DNA of 64,000 nucleotides, taken from positions 62,001-126,000 of the forward strand of contig JBCAMK010000003.1 of the NCBI GenBank assembly GCA_038503065.1. Reading direction: 5' to 3'. Under the pieces are notes generated by a model. That model saw nothing but the letters and a program-made list of their open reading frames with translations. It searched no databases and was not told the origin of the DNA. The stretch's first letter is position 1; each line of letters begins with the position of its first letter. This document shows, one piece after another, positions 49,632-63,237 of the stretch. Source of the stretch: Paragyromitra xinjiangensis. Taxonomy: Eukaryota; Ascomycota; Pezizomycetes; Pezizales; Discinaceae. The position numbers and the translations under genes were made by a program.

Positions 49632-51027
49632 TTTGTACGTCGAGTTGGAAAATGTAAAGATCTTAAGAATAGATGGGTAGAAACCGGAGATTCTGAAACC
49701 GAATGTTCGAACCTAAAGAATGACTGAGGAAATGAATGGACCTGCCGTACGCGTGGGTGGAGAAACGAATGAATGAATGAAAGCTACAAGCCTGAGGAGT
49801 GGACAACGGTTTGCCATCTCTGGAGTCTTTTATGTAGGATCTCTACCACTAAGCTTTGACCATATGGAATAGCAAGCACCTACCTTATTCATGGCCTTTT
49901 AGACTAGTGTTTCAGAGGAGATATTCTGGAACCGAGCTACTTTGATGCATGGGTGTCTTCCATCCTCAGAGCATAATTACCCGAACGCTTTATCAATGAG
50001 TGACGTCTGATCGTTACCCGGTAGGGCTATTACTTGGATCAGCGCCAACTATTCTAATAAATCTAATACATCTAGAAGCTTGCAGCCAGAGCAACTACAT
50101 CTGTTTCCGCAGGATTATTACTATTCTCCAGTGACCAGTAGGTGTGCATAAACTAAAGCTAAACAGATCAACACTCTCTTAGGCATTACTAATTTTTTAT
50201 AGTAAGCCCACTCCGATAGCCTAAACGGATTACAAGCTACATCTTCCAAGACAAAATCATACCGCCTTTAGTTCTTGGCTACTACACAATTATGCCACTG
50301 ATACAATCTTACTAGCAGGGTTACCGCAGCGCTTCCTCCTCTGCTTCCAACGCCTCGCGCTACTGCAAAGTCTGTGCACTCCTAGCATCAGAGCCATAAA
50401 GCCCCACTGCGTAAAATTGCGGGGTGAGCCTCAAAGTGCATCCTTACAAACGCAAACTATCGGGAAGTAAGGTTATTGGTACCGATACCAGGGTAACCCA
50501 ATTTATTAAGGTACGGTATCGACAGAAAGAACCCTGGAACCCATAGGAGGCGAAGTCTAATCTGGAACACCCGACCGAACCTTCCATTTTCGACGAACTG
50601 TAGAAGATCTTTCGGGTTCTTTTTTATCCTGACATCGGAAAGAAAATCTAGGGAGAGCAAAGCTAGAATATTTTGCGCTATTCCTAATCAATTTTTCGGC
50701 ACGTGGTAGTAATCTTTTCGAATCTGGCGATGACCTGATCCTTGTGTTATGGCCTCCTTTGAGAGAATAGTAACTATTATTGCATGATATCTGACGTCGA
50801 TCAACGGCTCTACGAGCGGGAAGTATAGACGGCCCACGCAACCCTACACCTCGGAGCCACTCCTTCCGAAAATACCTAACCCAGCAGAATGGTAGGAATT
50901 CACTAGGGTATACTCAAGAGCATGACTGATCAAAAACACAGTAAATTTCAGAGGAACCTAAAACAAGATAAAACTACAACTCATAAAGTAGCTGGGTGAG
51001 CAACAACCCAGTATCAAATCACAAACA
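49632..51027. other. Intergenic, no gene seen
   Basis: Promoter side of the LPMO-like gene, then AT-rich sequence downstream of the sulfite oxidase gene. Overlapping short frames at 50457-50841 (-) have no motif. Confidence 0.5.
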
Positions 51028-52896
51028 TTACTCTTCAGGGTCACGGCCGCCCTGGCTCCTGACTATCTCAAGATACTGATCATTATCCTCCAGATCAAAT
51101 TCCAACGGCACTGTAATCGGTGTTAAGGGAGTCCCCTTTTCCTCCAGCTGCCTCAACCGGTTGGCTGTCTGTGGCTTAGTCCTGTTGACACTATAGATGG
51201 AGATGCGATGACAGCTCGAAGTGACGTGCAAGTCCCAATTCCTATACATCTAGTTAGTACCATTCCCTTAACTAGATCCAGAATCATTACCATGCAGAGC
51301 GAACAAACGTCGGCTGAGTATTCATCGAATTATCCCAGCACCTACACACAAACTCCAACCACCCCTCCGCATCACACGGCACATCAACAGACCACAACCT
51401 CCAAGCGTGGTAATACTTCTTACTGACATTCTGCCACGGAACCTCATACCACACCGACCCACCATCCGCAGAGACCTCTACTCGTTGTGGCCAGCGTCCT
51501 CCACCACTATATGCCCATCCCTTAACGGTGATTTTCCCATCATGCACAATCACGTCTCTCTCCACTGGAGACATGATAGCGCTCGAAACAGGCATATCTT
51601 GGATCGAGAAACCGGAGCTGTAGAGCGTGTTGTGTTTACCGATCTGCTGATTGTAGTAAAGATATTCCTTACGCTGCACTACACCCATACTAGGTTCGAC
51701 GAGTGCGTTTATCTTGGTAAGCCATTTACATGACCTCGCGCCACTATCCAACAGTCCAGTCAGCTTTTTAAATGATAGCGTTGGGAAAAGGAGATACTCA
51801 CATGTAACCAAACACCACAACCCTCAAAGGATGCCCATGAATTTTCGGCAAGGGTTTACCATTCATTTCCCACGCGAGAAGGACCTCATTCATCTTAACC
51901 TTCCTCCACGGCGCAGACACAGCGTAATTACAGACCTGGCCCTTCTTAAAATACGTATCCGCGCCGATGAACTCCAGGTGTTTTGCCTCAGGCTTCAGAC
52001 CGCCACAGTATTTGACAACCTTCTTCAGACTGACTCCCGTCCACCTTGCTGTTCCTATAGCGCCTTCTCCCCACTACTCAAGCCTCAGTAAATGAAACAT
52101 TGATGGGGGGTGAGACTCGAGAAGTCACTTACAGGAGCATTAATAAGCTCGTCTCCATCTCCAGGATATAGAGCAATCTGCTCAATCCTTCGAGTCCCAG
52201 AACATTGTATCGTCACAACATTAGTCTGTCTAGGGAAAAGATCCTCATTCTTCAGGTCTTTCAGAGTAAGCCGTTTAGGCTTGTTAACCAATCCTCCGAC
52301 ATCGAAGAAATAAGCATCTTCATCAATCTCCGGTATTCCTCCATGGTTCCGAACAAAATGTAGCTCGTTAGGAGTGATAGCATCTTCAATCAATCGTCCC
52401 TAGCAACATCCCACCGTAAGCAGTCACCCAAACCCAATGGGGTACTGAATACCCACCTTCGGAGGCTCTCCGTTATACGGGAAATCAAGCACATGGGTCA
52501 TATCGGGTGCCTTTTCCTCCTTAACAATCCTCCAGCTCTCATCTGGGACGTTCCTCAGAGTCGGCCCGAGCGCTTTATGGTACTGTTTCCAACGCACACC
52601 TTCCAAGATCGGGTTCGTCTTCGGCAACGGCTCGAGTTGGAACTCTGGGGGCTGGAGAGAGTGATGAGTAAAAGATGTTTCGGGAAATTGAGAACCGTCA
52701 AGATATAAAACCAAGATTTCACAATGAGAAGGCTTACATGAGCAAAATCATGGGTTGCTAGGATCCTCGCAGCCTCAGCTCTCTTCTCAGGATAATCCTC
52801 CCACTCAACATACCCATGCCATCCCTTCCTCTCCTCCGCAAAGTAAGGCTCGACCCGAGTAACAGGGATCTCAACAGGGACCTGGACATCAACCAT
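51028..52896 (-). CDS. Sulfite oxidase-type molybdopterin enzyme, 519 aa, 6 exons
   Basis: Oxidoreductase of the sulfite oxidase family, which converts sulfite to sulfate with a molybdenum cofactor. Minus-strand exons: 52896-52738, 52651-52457, 52399-52133, 52073-51802, 51743-51291 and 51241-51028; introns are 49-86 nt. The first about 118 residues are an N-terminal extension including a Pro-rich LEPLPKTNP. The Mo-binding domain has ELHFVRNHGGIPEID, the Mo-ligand Cys184 in VTIQCSGTRR, GAIGTARWTGVSL, ADTYFKKG and PLRVVVFGYIGARSCKWL. The C-terminal dimerisation domain has VKGWAYSGGGRWPQRVEVS, DGGSVWYEVPW and FVCRCWDNSMNTQP. There is no cytochrome b5 or FAD domain, so it is not nitrate reductase. 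It could work with the TauD-type dioxygenase in sulfonate sulfur use, but the two genes are 46 kb apart. Confidence 0.9.
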
Positions 52897-54772
52897 GATA
52901 ATGTTGAATTATTGATCAATCGGAGGAACTTTCGAGTATACGAGTGTTGGGGTGGTCTCTACAAGTCATTCCCATCTGGCGGCATATTGGAGTTCTTATA
53001 TCCACCCAGCACATTGAGATAAGAAAACGAGACGAGTGAATATTACCACCCGACCCTACCCAATTAGAATTTAGACATGGCCGCGGACTTCTATGACGAC
53101 TGCGTGTAAAAAGCGACGACGAAAACAATTTTAGGGATTGTGACGGACAACCGACGGATGTAGCCGGAAGAAGTGCATTATGATGTCGCTGAAATAACAT
53201 GTTAACATGCGCTGTAACCGCAGTGTTAATAGCTGTGGGAAACACAACTTCCCTCTGTAGCGGATTAGTCAAGACGCCGCCCAACCCCAAGTGCAATATT
53301 TACTGGTATTCGCGGCTACCCGACATATACCCGAGTGCTGTTTTCTGCACTTGTGTGCACTTGACGGCGGACCGTCCCCGGAAGTAGGCACTCAATAGCG
53401 GGTAACCGATGGCTCTAATAACCTCTAAACTTGGTTCGGCTCACTCGGCAGAGCGGAAACCACCATGCGGACTTGTGACAGCGAGTGACAGAGCGTGACG
53501 CGAAATCCTACCCAATAAACTCACCTCATCATCTGAAACCTTCTATCATCCAGTAAAGCACCCCCTCCAGCGAGCACAGCACCAAAGCCCTTCCCCAACC
53601 GGAAGATCAAATGCAAACCGCTAAACATCACCCCACCCAATTCATCCACTCGGATTCTCTAACCAGCTTACGGATCGCTCTGCCGCGCGGTACATTACTC
53701 TCGCCTTGCGTCTCCAGGATCCAGGACAAGAACTCTCGGCAGGTAATGCGAGATAATGACTAAAAATTATTTACAGCTTCTTCCTCGGAGAGGTTCAGAT
53801 TAGACATGCAGAGAGCAGTATTAGTTAACGCTGCCCGCTGCAGTATGCCAGATGTGTAAGCGATTGCCGGGATGACCAAAGCCCCGCGGTCAAATAAAAC
53901 CCCTTCGGTGTCTACCGTATTGATTGTGCATCGGATGGTCACACACGACGTCCAAAATTCCCTTCTCTGGGAAAGCGGCGAGAGCGGGGATTTAAAGCTA
54001 CTTTATCTAGGAAAGCAACTCTAACATCGTAGCTGTCTGTCGTGCGCGGTTGATACGGTACAAAGAATAGCGAGTGTCAAGTGGTATCCTGAACGGTAGA
54101 TTAGAAGCGCAACCTCCAGGACACAGGAGCGTGGCTAAATTTCGATAAATTTGAATTCATTATTCAAGGCTATTTAGGCAGACCTCATGCATGCTAGTTG
54201 TTCCTTTAGAGATGGGCGTACGTGTTGACGTGAAAGATAATTTTGGGAGCTAACCCTAGCCCTAGCCCTGAAGTCACTCTCGGTCACTCGCATACGCTTT
54301 GTGGGAGCTGTATACATTTGCAGCCGTAGGACCGCATGGATAGTAGCTTCGCTTCCGCAACAAAGACTTTAGCTAAGCTACCATAACTTAGATAACATGG
54401 ATGCTTTATAAAAGCGCTTCAAAGAAGATAACATGTGGCGTGGGTGGTGAATAAAGGGATTGAAAGTCGTGTGACCTCCCATGCTCTGCATTTTCCCATA
54501 AGCTATCCCTCGATGCATAACCCTAGTATTGCATCGCAGGGATCAAAAACACAAGAGTATTTTCACAGATGATTTAGGTTCTCAGCACATAAGCCCATGC
54601 TCTATCATTCTCTAGCGAATCTCCGGTGTCAGTCCAGCAGAACACCGGCCGGTATGTGCAGCGCTGGAACAATTATAAACATTACTCGCAGAGTGAGCAA
54701 CAAAAAAATACAGGAAAAGCTTCAACCAATCAACGCTCCTAGTACTCCAACCTAACCCATAAGCACAATATT
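52897..54772. other. Intergenic, no gene seen
   Basis: Promoter side of the sulfite oxidase gene and 3' flank of the homogentisate dioxygenase gene. A short ccctag run near 54255-54270 occurs once and is not a telomere. The frame at 54612-54857 is a shadow of the dioxygenase's last exon. Confidence 0.5.
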
Positions 54773-56352
54773 CTATTTCGTCTCGGCCGCGACGTATGAC
54801 TTCGTAGCGCCCCATTTTCCAGGTGGCGGCTGGAAGTGCCTTTTTAATGGGATCCAACTCTCCTCGTTGTAGTCCTCTTGAACCTTCTTACAGGTCTTCA
54901 AGCCCCATTCCGTCACACCGACCATAAACATGCCTATCTTCAGTTAGCTGTTACGAACACAACACCATAAGAAGCGGGCTCCATACTCTCAAACATGAAC
55001 GCCATACTTCCTCCTCCGATCTTTGCTGGCTTGAGGTTCGCATTGGTTGCGCCCTCATGAGTACCAGCGTCTGGTCCGTGTGCAGACATAACGTTATGCA
55101 GACTTGCACCTCCTGGCTGAAAGCCACCGGCAGACTTGGCATCATAGTCACCCGATATCAAACCCATGAATTCCGACATTGTATTCCGGTGATAATACGG
55201 TGGACGGAATGTATCCTCTCCAACAAGCCAGCGAGGCGGGAAGATGACGAAGTCTGCGACAGCTGTGCCGTGTATAGGCGATTGCACCGTGAGTACGGTA
55301 AAAATGCTCGGATCTGGATGGTCGTAGGAAATAGTGCCGATGGTATTGAAGCGCCCGAGATCGTACTTCATCGGATAGTAGTTTCCGTGCCATGCAACGA
55401 CATCGAATGGAGTGTGCTGCTGGGTTGCATTGAAGAGATTTCCATCAAACTTAGCCGTAATGCAGTAAGGTTTCGATGCAGATCCAGCATCATCAGTGAA
55501 GGACGCTACAGGGGCTTGGAAATCACGGGCATTGGCGAGACCGTTTGAGCCAATGGGTCCGAGCTCAGGAAGTTCAAAGTGTCCGGCCGTGAAGGTCTCT
55601 AATATGTAGCCACGGATTGGGCCAGCGGGAAGGGCGATGCGGAAACGAATCCCGCGAGGAATGAGAAGAATTTCTTGAGGACGGACGTATAGCCTGTTAC
55701 AAGAGTTGTTAGTTTTCGTTCATGGCGGGACAAAGCTTTGAAGAATTACCGTCCAAGCTCTGTCTCAACGTCCATTTCTCCATGTTGCAGGACTATGAGG
55801 AAATCTCCATCCGCATTGTAGAACGCCGATCGCTCATCCATGTCTTTCCCGGCAGCAAACACATAGATGCCAATGCCGTTTTTCGTGCTCACATCACCGG
55901 CACCAGCAATCATATGCAGACCTTGAATAAAATTCACGTTTACGTCAAAGTCAAACGGATCCCATCTCAACTGGTTCGGGATCTGGTGAAATGAAGACGG
56001 CCGTGGACTGGGTATAGCTCCCGGAACAATGTTTGGGACTGGAGCAAAAGCGGAGTGTGCGGCGGAAGGCATGATTCGGTAGAGCCAAGTCTGCTTGTTT
56101 GATTCTCGGGGAGCGGTAAATGCTGTTCCAGATAGTTTCTCGGCATAGAGACCGAATGCAGGCTTCTGTGGGGAATTCTGGCCAATTGGAAGGGCACCAG
56201 GGATTGCTTCAGATCTGAGACCAGCGGGAGGGTGTGAGTTAGTAATTCAGCGATAATTAGTGAGAAGAGGGACAAAGAGCTCACTCATGGTATGAATTGA
56301 ATCCGTTCTGGTATTTGTAAGGATCAGGTGTACTAAAAGGTGTGCACGGCAT
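54773..56352 (-). CDS. hmgA: Homogentisate 1,2-dioxygenase, 466 aa, 4 exons
   Basis: Fe(II) ring-cleaving enzyme of phenylalanine/tyrosine catabolism, making maleylacetoacetate from homogentisate. Minus-strand exons: 56352-56285, 56214-55750, 55693-54987 and 54933-54773; introns are 53-70 nt. The start gives [18 protein letters not shown], a normal N terminus for the family. Conserved blocks include [41 protein letters not shown] and [20 protein letters not shown]. The metal ligands lie in [16 protein letters not shown] (His346, Glu352) and in [12 protein letters not shown] (His383). The third intron uses the donor within FES (gtatgg), giving FMFES then [14 protein letters not shown]. The C terminus ends AAETK. 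Length is slightly above the human enzyme. No fumarylacetoacetase or maleylacetoacetate isomerase gene is adjacent, unlike the cluster in Aspergillus. Confidence 0.96.
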
Positions 56353-57037
56353 AGCTGCTGGCTGAGACTTGGGAGTGAGGTTAGGAGAGTATTGATGACG
56401 GTGATGAGAGAGGGATCTGATGAGAGAACGAAAAGGCTCCAGAATGAAAGAGGATGATTCTAATGAAAGAATCAAAACAGGGAGAGATGACTGATGATAA
56501 GAGAGAAACGCTCCCCTCAATCACAGAGAAGAAAGACATCTCGGAATGGAATTTGGTGTTGAGTCGAATGACGTCCCATGACCCGGTTATAACCGAAAAG
56601 GGCTCGGTTATTAACGGGTGGGATATTCCGATGCCAAGACGGTAGCTACCGATAGCTATCCGAGATTGATCCGATCGCGTGTCTCTCATCTCGAACGACA
56701 GCCGCGTTCAACCGTCGACTTCTGCCTGCCTTCAACGGCCCATTGCTCACTACCGTATACAGCAGCCCGAAACATTAAAACGGCCTCACAGTGCATCACT
56801 CGGAGAGTTTTTCCGTGACTGCCAATTCGGTTCAATACCACAAAAGACGACGACCTGCATTCCCACAAAACTATGAACCCAAGACAAGTCAAACGAAACT
56901 CTAATACTTGAAATCTAGCAACCATTTTTCTTCGCCTGTGGGTATCCAACAGTTCGCCAGCACAAAATACCAACCCACAACCATTCAGCTAACTAGTGCA
57001 TATTTTTCATATCACATTGAAAACACCAACCCACCAT
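56353..57037. other. Intergenic, promoter of homogentisate dioxygenase
   Basis: About 0.7 kb between two minus-strand genes. No coding frame with motifs; expected to hold the dioxygenase promoter and the 3' end of the fungalysin transcript. Confidence 0.5.
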
Positions 57038-59167
57038 CTAACAACTAACATCACTAGGCATATCAAAATTTTCAATCCTAGCATTCGACCCAGTGCCCTG
57101 CTTAGCATTGGCACCCAAACCCCTCTTACTATAATAAGGTCAGTCTCAACTCAATCCACAAACACAAAACAAGGCACACATACGCAAACGCCTTCCACAG
57201 CTCACAAAGATTCTCTCCACCAGTAATAGCACGGTCTGCATCAAGGACAGCATTTCTTGCAGTGATGAACGTTGGCGAACACGGCTGCAGCTTCATCCCC
57301 TCAAGCACCAACTTCATCGCCAGCTGACGTCCAGTAGTCGGGATCTGAGTCCCTGGATGAAATGTTGGCATGACCGTAGCTTGGTATCCGTACTTATCTT
57401 CAAGGTTCCACATAGCTTCGTAGAGGATATTAGCCCAGACGGAGCCGATGGCGTGGACGAGGGCGTTATATTCGGGGGTATTGATAGTTGCATATGTCGT
57501 GGGATTAGTCGTCATACTAGTAGAGTATGGGAATTTCCGGATCCCTATAATTGCATCAGTCATCAAACACCTCACGAACCCTCAAAACCAGACATACGAA
57601 CCAGCACCGTTGACCCAGTTCCCCATGCCATAGTTAGTATTGCGGGTATCACCGGGCTTAATCCTAATCGCAGTCGCAAAGAAGTCACCCCATCCCTCTC
57701 CCATACCACCAGACTCAGTAGTGCTCAAACAGGTCGACCTCGACGGCCCACCAGTAAGCCTGTTACTCAGGCCATGGGTGTACTCATGGATGATAACACC
57801 ATTGTCAAAGTCACCATCACGCTGGACACCACCGCCGACATTCCACAGATACATTCTCATCCGCGGCCTTGATCCATCAGCAGGGGTAGCAAAATTGGCA
57901 TTATTCACCCCAGAGCCGTCTTGAGCATTAAGCTGGACCGCATCATTACCAAGACCCCCAACACCGGTATTAACATCTTCGAAGTTCCCAGCGGCTTCAG
58001 TGAAGCCAAGGACCTCAAGGAGGTCATGGTAGGCATTGGCTGTGTAGAAGAGCTGGGCAGTGGCGGCGCTGATGTAGTTGTGGGGAGAAGTGTCCGATGT
58101 GCTGTATGCGAAGTTGAAGTCTAAGCTTGTCCCGCCGTTCGCACGTTGGTTGTTCAAGTAGTCTGAACCGGCATCCCAGTTTTCTTGCGAGATACCGTTG
58201 TTGCCGCGTGTGGTCGTGTAGGAGTTGGAGCCGGAGACATGCCAGCCGTTTGGCGAGGCAACTGTGCTATACGGGTTGGTCTCAATAGTTCGGACGCCGT
58301 CGGTGGGATCATTGACACCGAGTTTGCTGCGATTGGGTTAGCAGTTGGTATACAGGAAATACTTGGATACATACTAGACATTGTATGAAGCGTCGGCGAC
58401 ATAATCGGCAACAGCGACGATAGAGCCCTTCTCCTGCGCATTGGCATAGGTGATGAGCCAATTCTCATCCAAATCAGTCTCGAGCCTCCAAATGAGCTTA
58501 ATCCCCTCTGGAGTCCTATAATAAGCCAAATCCGCTCTCGGTTCCTAGACGGATCATCAAATTAGCAAATCCATCCATTCCAACCCAAAAGGAAACCTCA
58601 GACTAAGACACCCACCGAAACAGCACCCTCAGAACCCATAATAGTGAACGACTGCCCGCCACCCGTTAACGAGCTCTCCGGCACTGCCTGTGCATCATCA
58701 ACCTTTAACGGCAACTCCATAGTCTCCACAACTCCCTTCAACGCCTCCAACGGATCCAGCAACTGCTGTCTCCTCACAGGTGCCGGGACATCCAGTCCCT
58801 TAGTCACGAAGCTAGACCCAACAGACAAGATCGATCCGTCACGTTTAACATTGACGTTCGCCTGAGCGTTCTCGATATCGAGTCCGTTCAGCGTCTGCGT
58901 GAAGTACACATGTGTGATTCCAGAATCAGCATCTGTGTAATCATCGCCATTGGCACGGAATTCGACGTTCGGAGCAAGAGTCTTCAGGTGCTCGGCGGCG
59001 ATGGTTTTAGGGTCGCTTTCGGCGCGAGGCTTCAGGGCAGATCCGGCCAACGACGTGGAGTCGGTGTAGGAACCGTCGATTTGGCCGGGGATGACGAGGA
59101 GTCGTCTATGTGCGGCGACGGCGGAGGCCGCAGTGAGGGCTAGAAGAGGGGCAAATGGGAAACGCAT
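57038..59167 (-). CDS. Fungalysin metallopeptidase (M36), 632 aa, 5 exons
   Basis: Secreted zinc endopeptidase of the fungalysin family, made as a preproenzyme. Minus-strand exons: 59167-58616, 58544-58375, 58326-57602, 57544-57184 and 57128-57038; introns are 48-71 nt. A signal peptide ([20 protein letters not shown]) and an FTP propeptide ([20 protein letters not shown]) cover about the first 230 residues. The catalytic domain has [20 protein letters not shown], zinc ligands His421 and His425 with general-base Glu422 in [13 protein letters not shown], and the third ligand in [13 protein letters not shown]. The conserved [10 protein letters not shown] and AVLDADRA follow. Domain order and length are normal. 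With the subtilisin at the other end of the window it gives two unrelated secreted endoproteases. Confidence 0.95.
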
Positions 59168-62100
59168 ATTGGTAGGCTGTGATTTGGGGGAGGCTAAGCA
59201 ATTAGATGGGTGGGCTCCTGTTTGCTTGCGAAGACTTGGATTGGGTTTGAGATGGGTGCCTTGGGGAGGAAGACATTGAGGAAGGTTTATGGGGTTTATA
59301 TACTCGTCGTATATTGTTTATTTGTCTACAGGCTTCACTGATTATGGTGTTAGTGGTGGTATAGCTATCGTGATCACTTGGTGGGGTTGTACATAGCACC
59401 TAGTGGTACGAGGATAGCTACAAGCTGAACTCGGCTCCTCGAAGGTTTCCTTGAGGTATTTTCCAAGTTGGCTAGCAATTCGTCGTATCCGTATTCACTA
59501 TCGTGAGAAGTGGATAGGCGGTGAACGCCGTTACGTGCAGGGGCTTAGATAGAGAAACTATTGAGATCCCTAAGCCTTCGGTATCTAGCGGGGCCCGTGT
59601 CATAGAGCTCGATAAAGCTTCCCGAGAGCTCGATAAACTTTGGTGGATGGAACAGGGTACCTATTCCCCTGCGGAGGATATCTTATGCACGATTAGCACT
59701 ACGGAAGTATATGAGATGAGATGGCGATGAGCCTGTCAAGAAACCCAATTACATTGGTAATTGCATATGTCCCACCAATATGCCCCACCATTAGACCAGT
59801 GAAATAGGCGTGTGCTGTTAATAGGCGAGTGTTGAATCAAGCCCCTGTCCTTCTTAGGTGCCTACCTACTTCACACAGCATAGAGTAATTCAAAACGCCC
59901 ATCGGCTACTATCGTAGATCCTAATCGGACGTTATTTAGTTCTAACGAGGATCGTATAAAGATCCGCGCCGAGCCGAACCACCCCACGACAGGTGATGTT
60001 GCCGAAGAAGTTTAAACTCACATCCATATAATGATGCTCCTCTTAATATTACCCAGAACTCCTCTTTTGAGCCTTCATCGGCAGTTCTGGTATAAAGTTA
60101 TGACACTTTAGGAAGTCGAATAGTAACCAGATTCCCGATTTAGTAACCCGTAACTGGCAACTTCCGGATTAGCGTTGCAACCGGATTCACGCCAGGGATT
60201 AAACCCGCTATTAGAAATACTTTATCTACTTTAAGGTGTTAAGAGAGATGGAACCTGGAAATGGGAGTGGAGATGGCCGAAAGTTCGTATCAATGGACGG
60301 CTTCAGTCTCATGATTTTCACAGCCGTAAAATCTATGGATAACCTGGGGTTTGACAAGAATCATGTCCTACAACCTCGTTAGAAATTGGGGACGGCGAAT
60401 TGTTTCAATTTAGGAATCTATTAGGAGAAAAATGTTCCTTATAGCTATTACTGATCAAAGTACTGATATGTCATAGATATGCAACTTTATTTACAATCGA
60501 ATTAAAGATGAAGCTTAAGTGCTTTGAGATAGTGGGTGGGGAAGATCAGGGGCACAATATTTTCCTGCAGGAACATGGATCTTCTCTGCAGAACATTTTC
60601 TGATATTCTGCATAGAACAATCGCATAACCAGGAAACGGGCGAACTTGGCCTTTTCGGGGTGGTGATATGTAAATAGGCGATTAATATTGATATCGTGAG
60701 TTCTTTAATCACTCATCCCACCGCCCGAAGGATGCCACTCGGCTTTCTCATCTTGGCTACTTAATTGGGCTGGGCACTATCCCTTAATCCATAACCTCAC
60801 CAAACTCTTTCCTTCTTCTAATATATCTTTAAGACTAGATATACTGAGATTTCAAAATTCGTCTTGACCACCCAAGCACCTTGTTCAGGTACTCAAGTGG
60901 ATATAACTCGATAGGCTTTACCCCACACCCGCGTTTAAGCTTATCCCACTACCTCCATTGATACCTAAAATATGGCGTGTGACTTGCCCACGGCTTAAAC
61001 CGGCTTGTTTAGATCATATATCGGAGGATTCCGAAGTCTCTTAAGATAAAGACATAGATATAGATCCATGTATCACATGCCGATCACGTTCGGCAACCGA
61101 GAAAAAAGTTAAAAGCTCTAAAGTGTCGGCATACCGCTGCTATTGGAAAGTCTTCGAGCTTGGAGCCCAACACGGCATATGGCAGTTAGCATCATGGCGG
61201 TTAGGTGCCCCGCGGAATATCATTGCAAATCAAGAACCTTTCAGCTGTGTAGAGGGAGCTTAGTATGTTCAAATTCCTAACACCGTTATTCAAAATTGTG
61301 GTTTAGTTTTCAGGAAACTAGAAACATTGTTGTTGTTAGTGACGCAAAGTTACCACAAGGCGGGAGTTTTAGAAACCAGGCATTCATTTTACTCCAACTA
61401 AATTTAGATCTAAAGTCTATTCGTGAATCGCCATCCGAGAGTCTCTAGCACACAGGAGTGATAACACTGCTCATGAGCCCTAAAGCAACCAAAAAAGAGC
61501 TTCAATCATTTGAAAAGTATATAGAACCAGAAGTTAATAAATATATCACAGTGATGGAGGTGGAAGCTAGGTTTTAGCACGTGGTTTATAATTATGTACG
61601 AGTCAAGTATCTTAAAACTTCTGAACCAAATATCCCGAGCTAGGGGAATTTTATCTTATGAAAGTTCCAGAACCTCGGCTCTGGTAAATTCATGCGTCCT
61701 GGCGAGCCTGTGGTAAGACCCTAAGCTTTCCTCAGTGCTAAGAAAGTTACATAGAAATCCTACCTACAAGTTTCTAACACAACACATTAATTTCATCTTA
61801 GCACTCAATGTATCTAGCTCTTTAGATAAATCGTATCCGTTTCTAATCCTGAGACTCGAAATAAAACTTTGGTTGCTGCGGTCCAATCGCAACAAAGTGG
61901 ATGAAGTCGTGGAAACCAGGGTTAGGGTCTAGGGTTTCTGTTTATTTCAGAAAATAGATCCGGAACGTACTAATAGTGAGTGGGTAGACAGTTGTGCGTA
62001 TGGGCCAAATATTCGCCTTTTTTCTATCACGCAACTAGCAAAAGAAATTTTATTGTATCTTGATACGAGGATGAGCAGGATATTTTCATACGGTATCCAT

Positions 62101-63237
62101 TTAGATATATCCACTAGATGCCGCCATTGCGCTGGTCTGAGACAATTTTGCTAGCAGACTAAACCCTCCACTAAGCGTGCCAAGCACGTGAGTGTTAGAA
62201 TAGTAGGCTTCCAGATCTCGTTCTATTATTCACAGCAGTGAGTGAAACCGTATCCTCGAGTGATAGGATATGACTCCATATATTGAAAATCGAGTTTTCG
62301 CGATAGTGTCCCTCCAACTGCGGTCTAAAAGCTTACTGTGGTTATCCGTCCGCGCGTCCTTAAGGCTTAATTCTTTATTCACAGAATCATTTAAACTCTG
62401 GGTCCCATAATACCGCAAAAGGTCTCCATAGCAGAGGTGGGACTACATATTAGTGTAGAAAAGTCGCCTCAAATACGGATGGATATCCTAAAAGTATCAT
62501 TGACATCGATCTAAATGCTACTGCCGTTTATGAAGCGAGATTAACAAGTTCCTCACAGCAGCTACAACCGAATTCAAACTCCTGAAATAGAGGCACTACC
62601 CGCAGTAAACGAACAAGGCTGGCTTTAAGACATTTTTGTCCTAAAGAAAGTCGAAATACATACAGTCTTTTTCATAGGCTGTACAACACATGGTTGTAAC
62701 GTGTGTACTACTGAAGGGTGATGATCTCGCGTAGAAAGACTTACGTATCCCGAGGGTTTAATCCTTACATATGCATCCGAACTTGGATATTAAACAAAAC
62801 AAGCTTTCATAGGAGGGCAAATTGATTTCGCGATATTTGTGTAAATGGCGAGTAAACCTATATTCTTAGATAGGTGGTTCCTCCCCTGCATAGAGTTAAT
62901 AAACAGAAGTTAAAAGGCAATCGGTAATCGGGGCAAAATACAACGAGCGCGGAACAGAGGGACTCCGATAACCGGAAAACCAAGACAATTACAATAGCCG
63001 CGAGCTAGGATGTGACTTAAGCTCTGCGGCTCGTGTATAGCTACTTAAATTGGAGCATCAACGTCGGGCGATCAGAATCGAGTGACAGATCGTGATTCGA
63101 GCCTGACTAAAGTGAAGAGTTCTAGTCGCATTGATTCCAGCCGTAGATGTGGGCGTCGACTTCACATAGGGACAAGATATGTACAGACTCCTTGCACGCG
63201 AATCTCTTCTCGTCCATCTAACTCGAATAGACTACAA
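59168..63237. other. Long intergenic stretch, no gene seen
   Basis: About 4 kb, AT-rich, with only short open frames (60-70 codons) lacking motifs. The part near 59168-59400 is the promoter side of the fungalysin gene. No inverted or tandem repeat was recognised. Confidence 0.5.

Noticed and set aside
54255..54270. Telomere-like ccctag repeats
   Set aside because: Only about two and a half units inside unique sequence; no array.
54934..54986. A 32-nt intron in homogentisate dioxygenase
   Set aside because: An upstream donor (gtatgg inside the FES codons) gives an ordinary 53-nt intron and a better match to the family.
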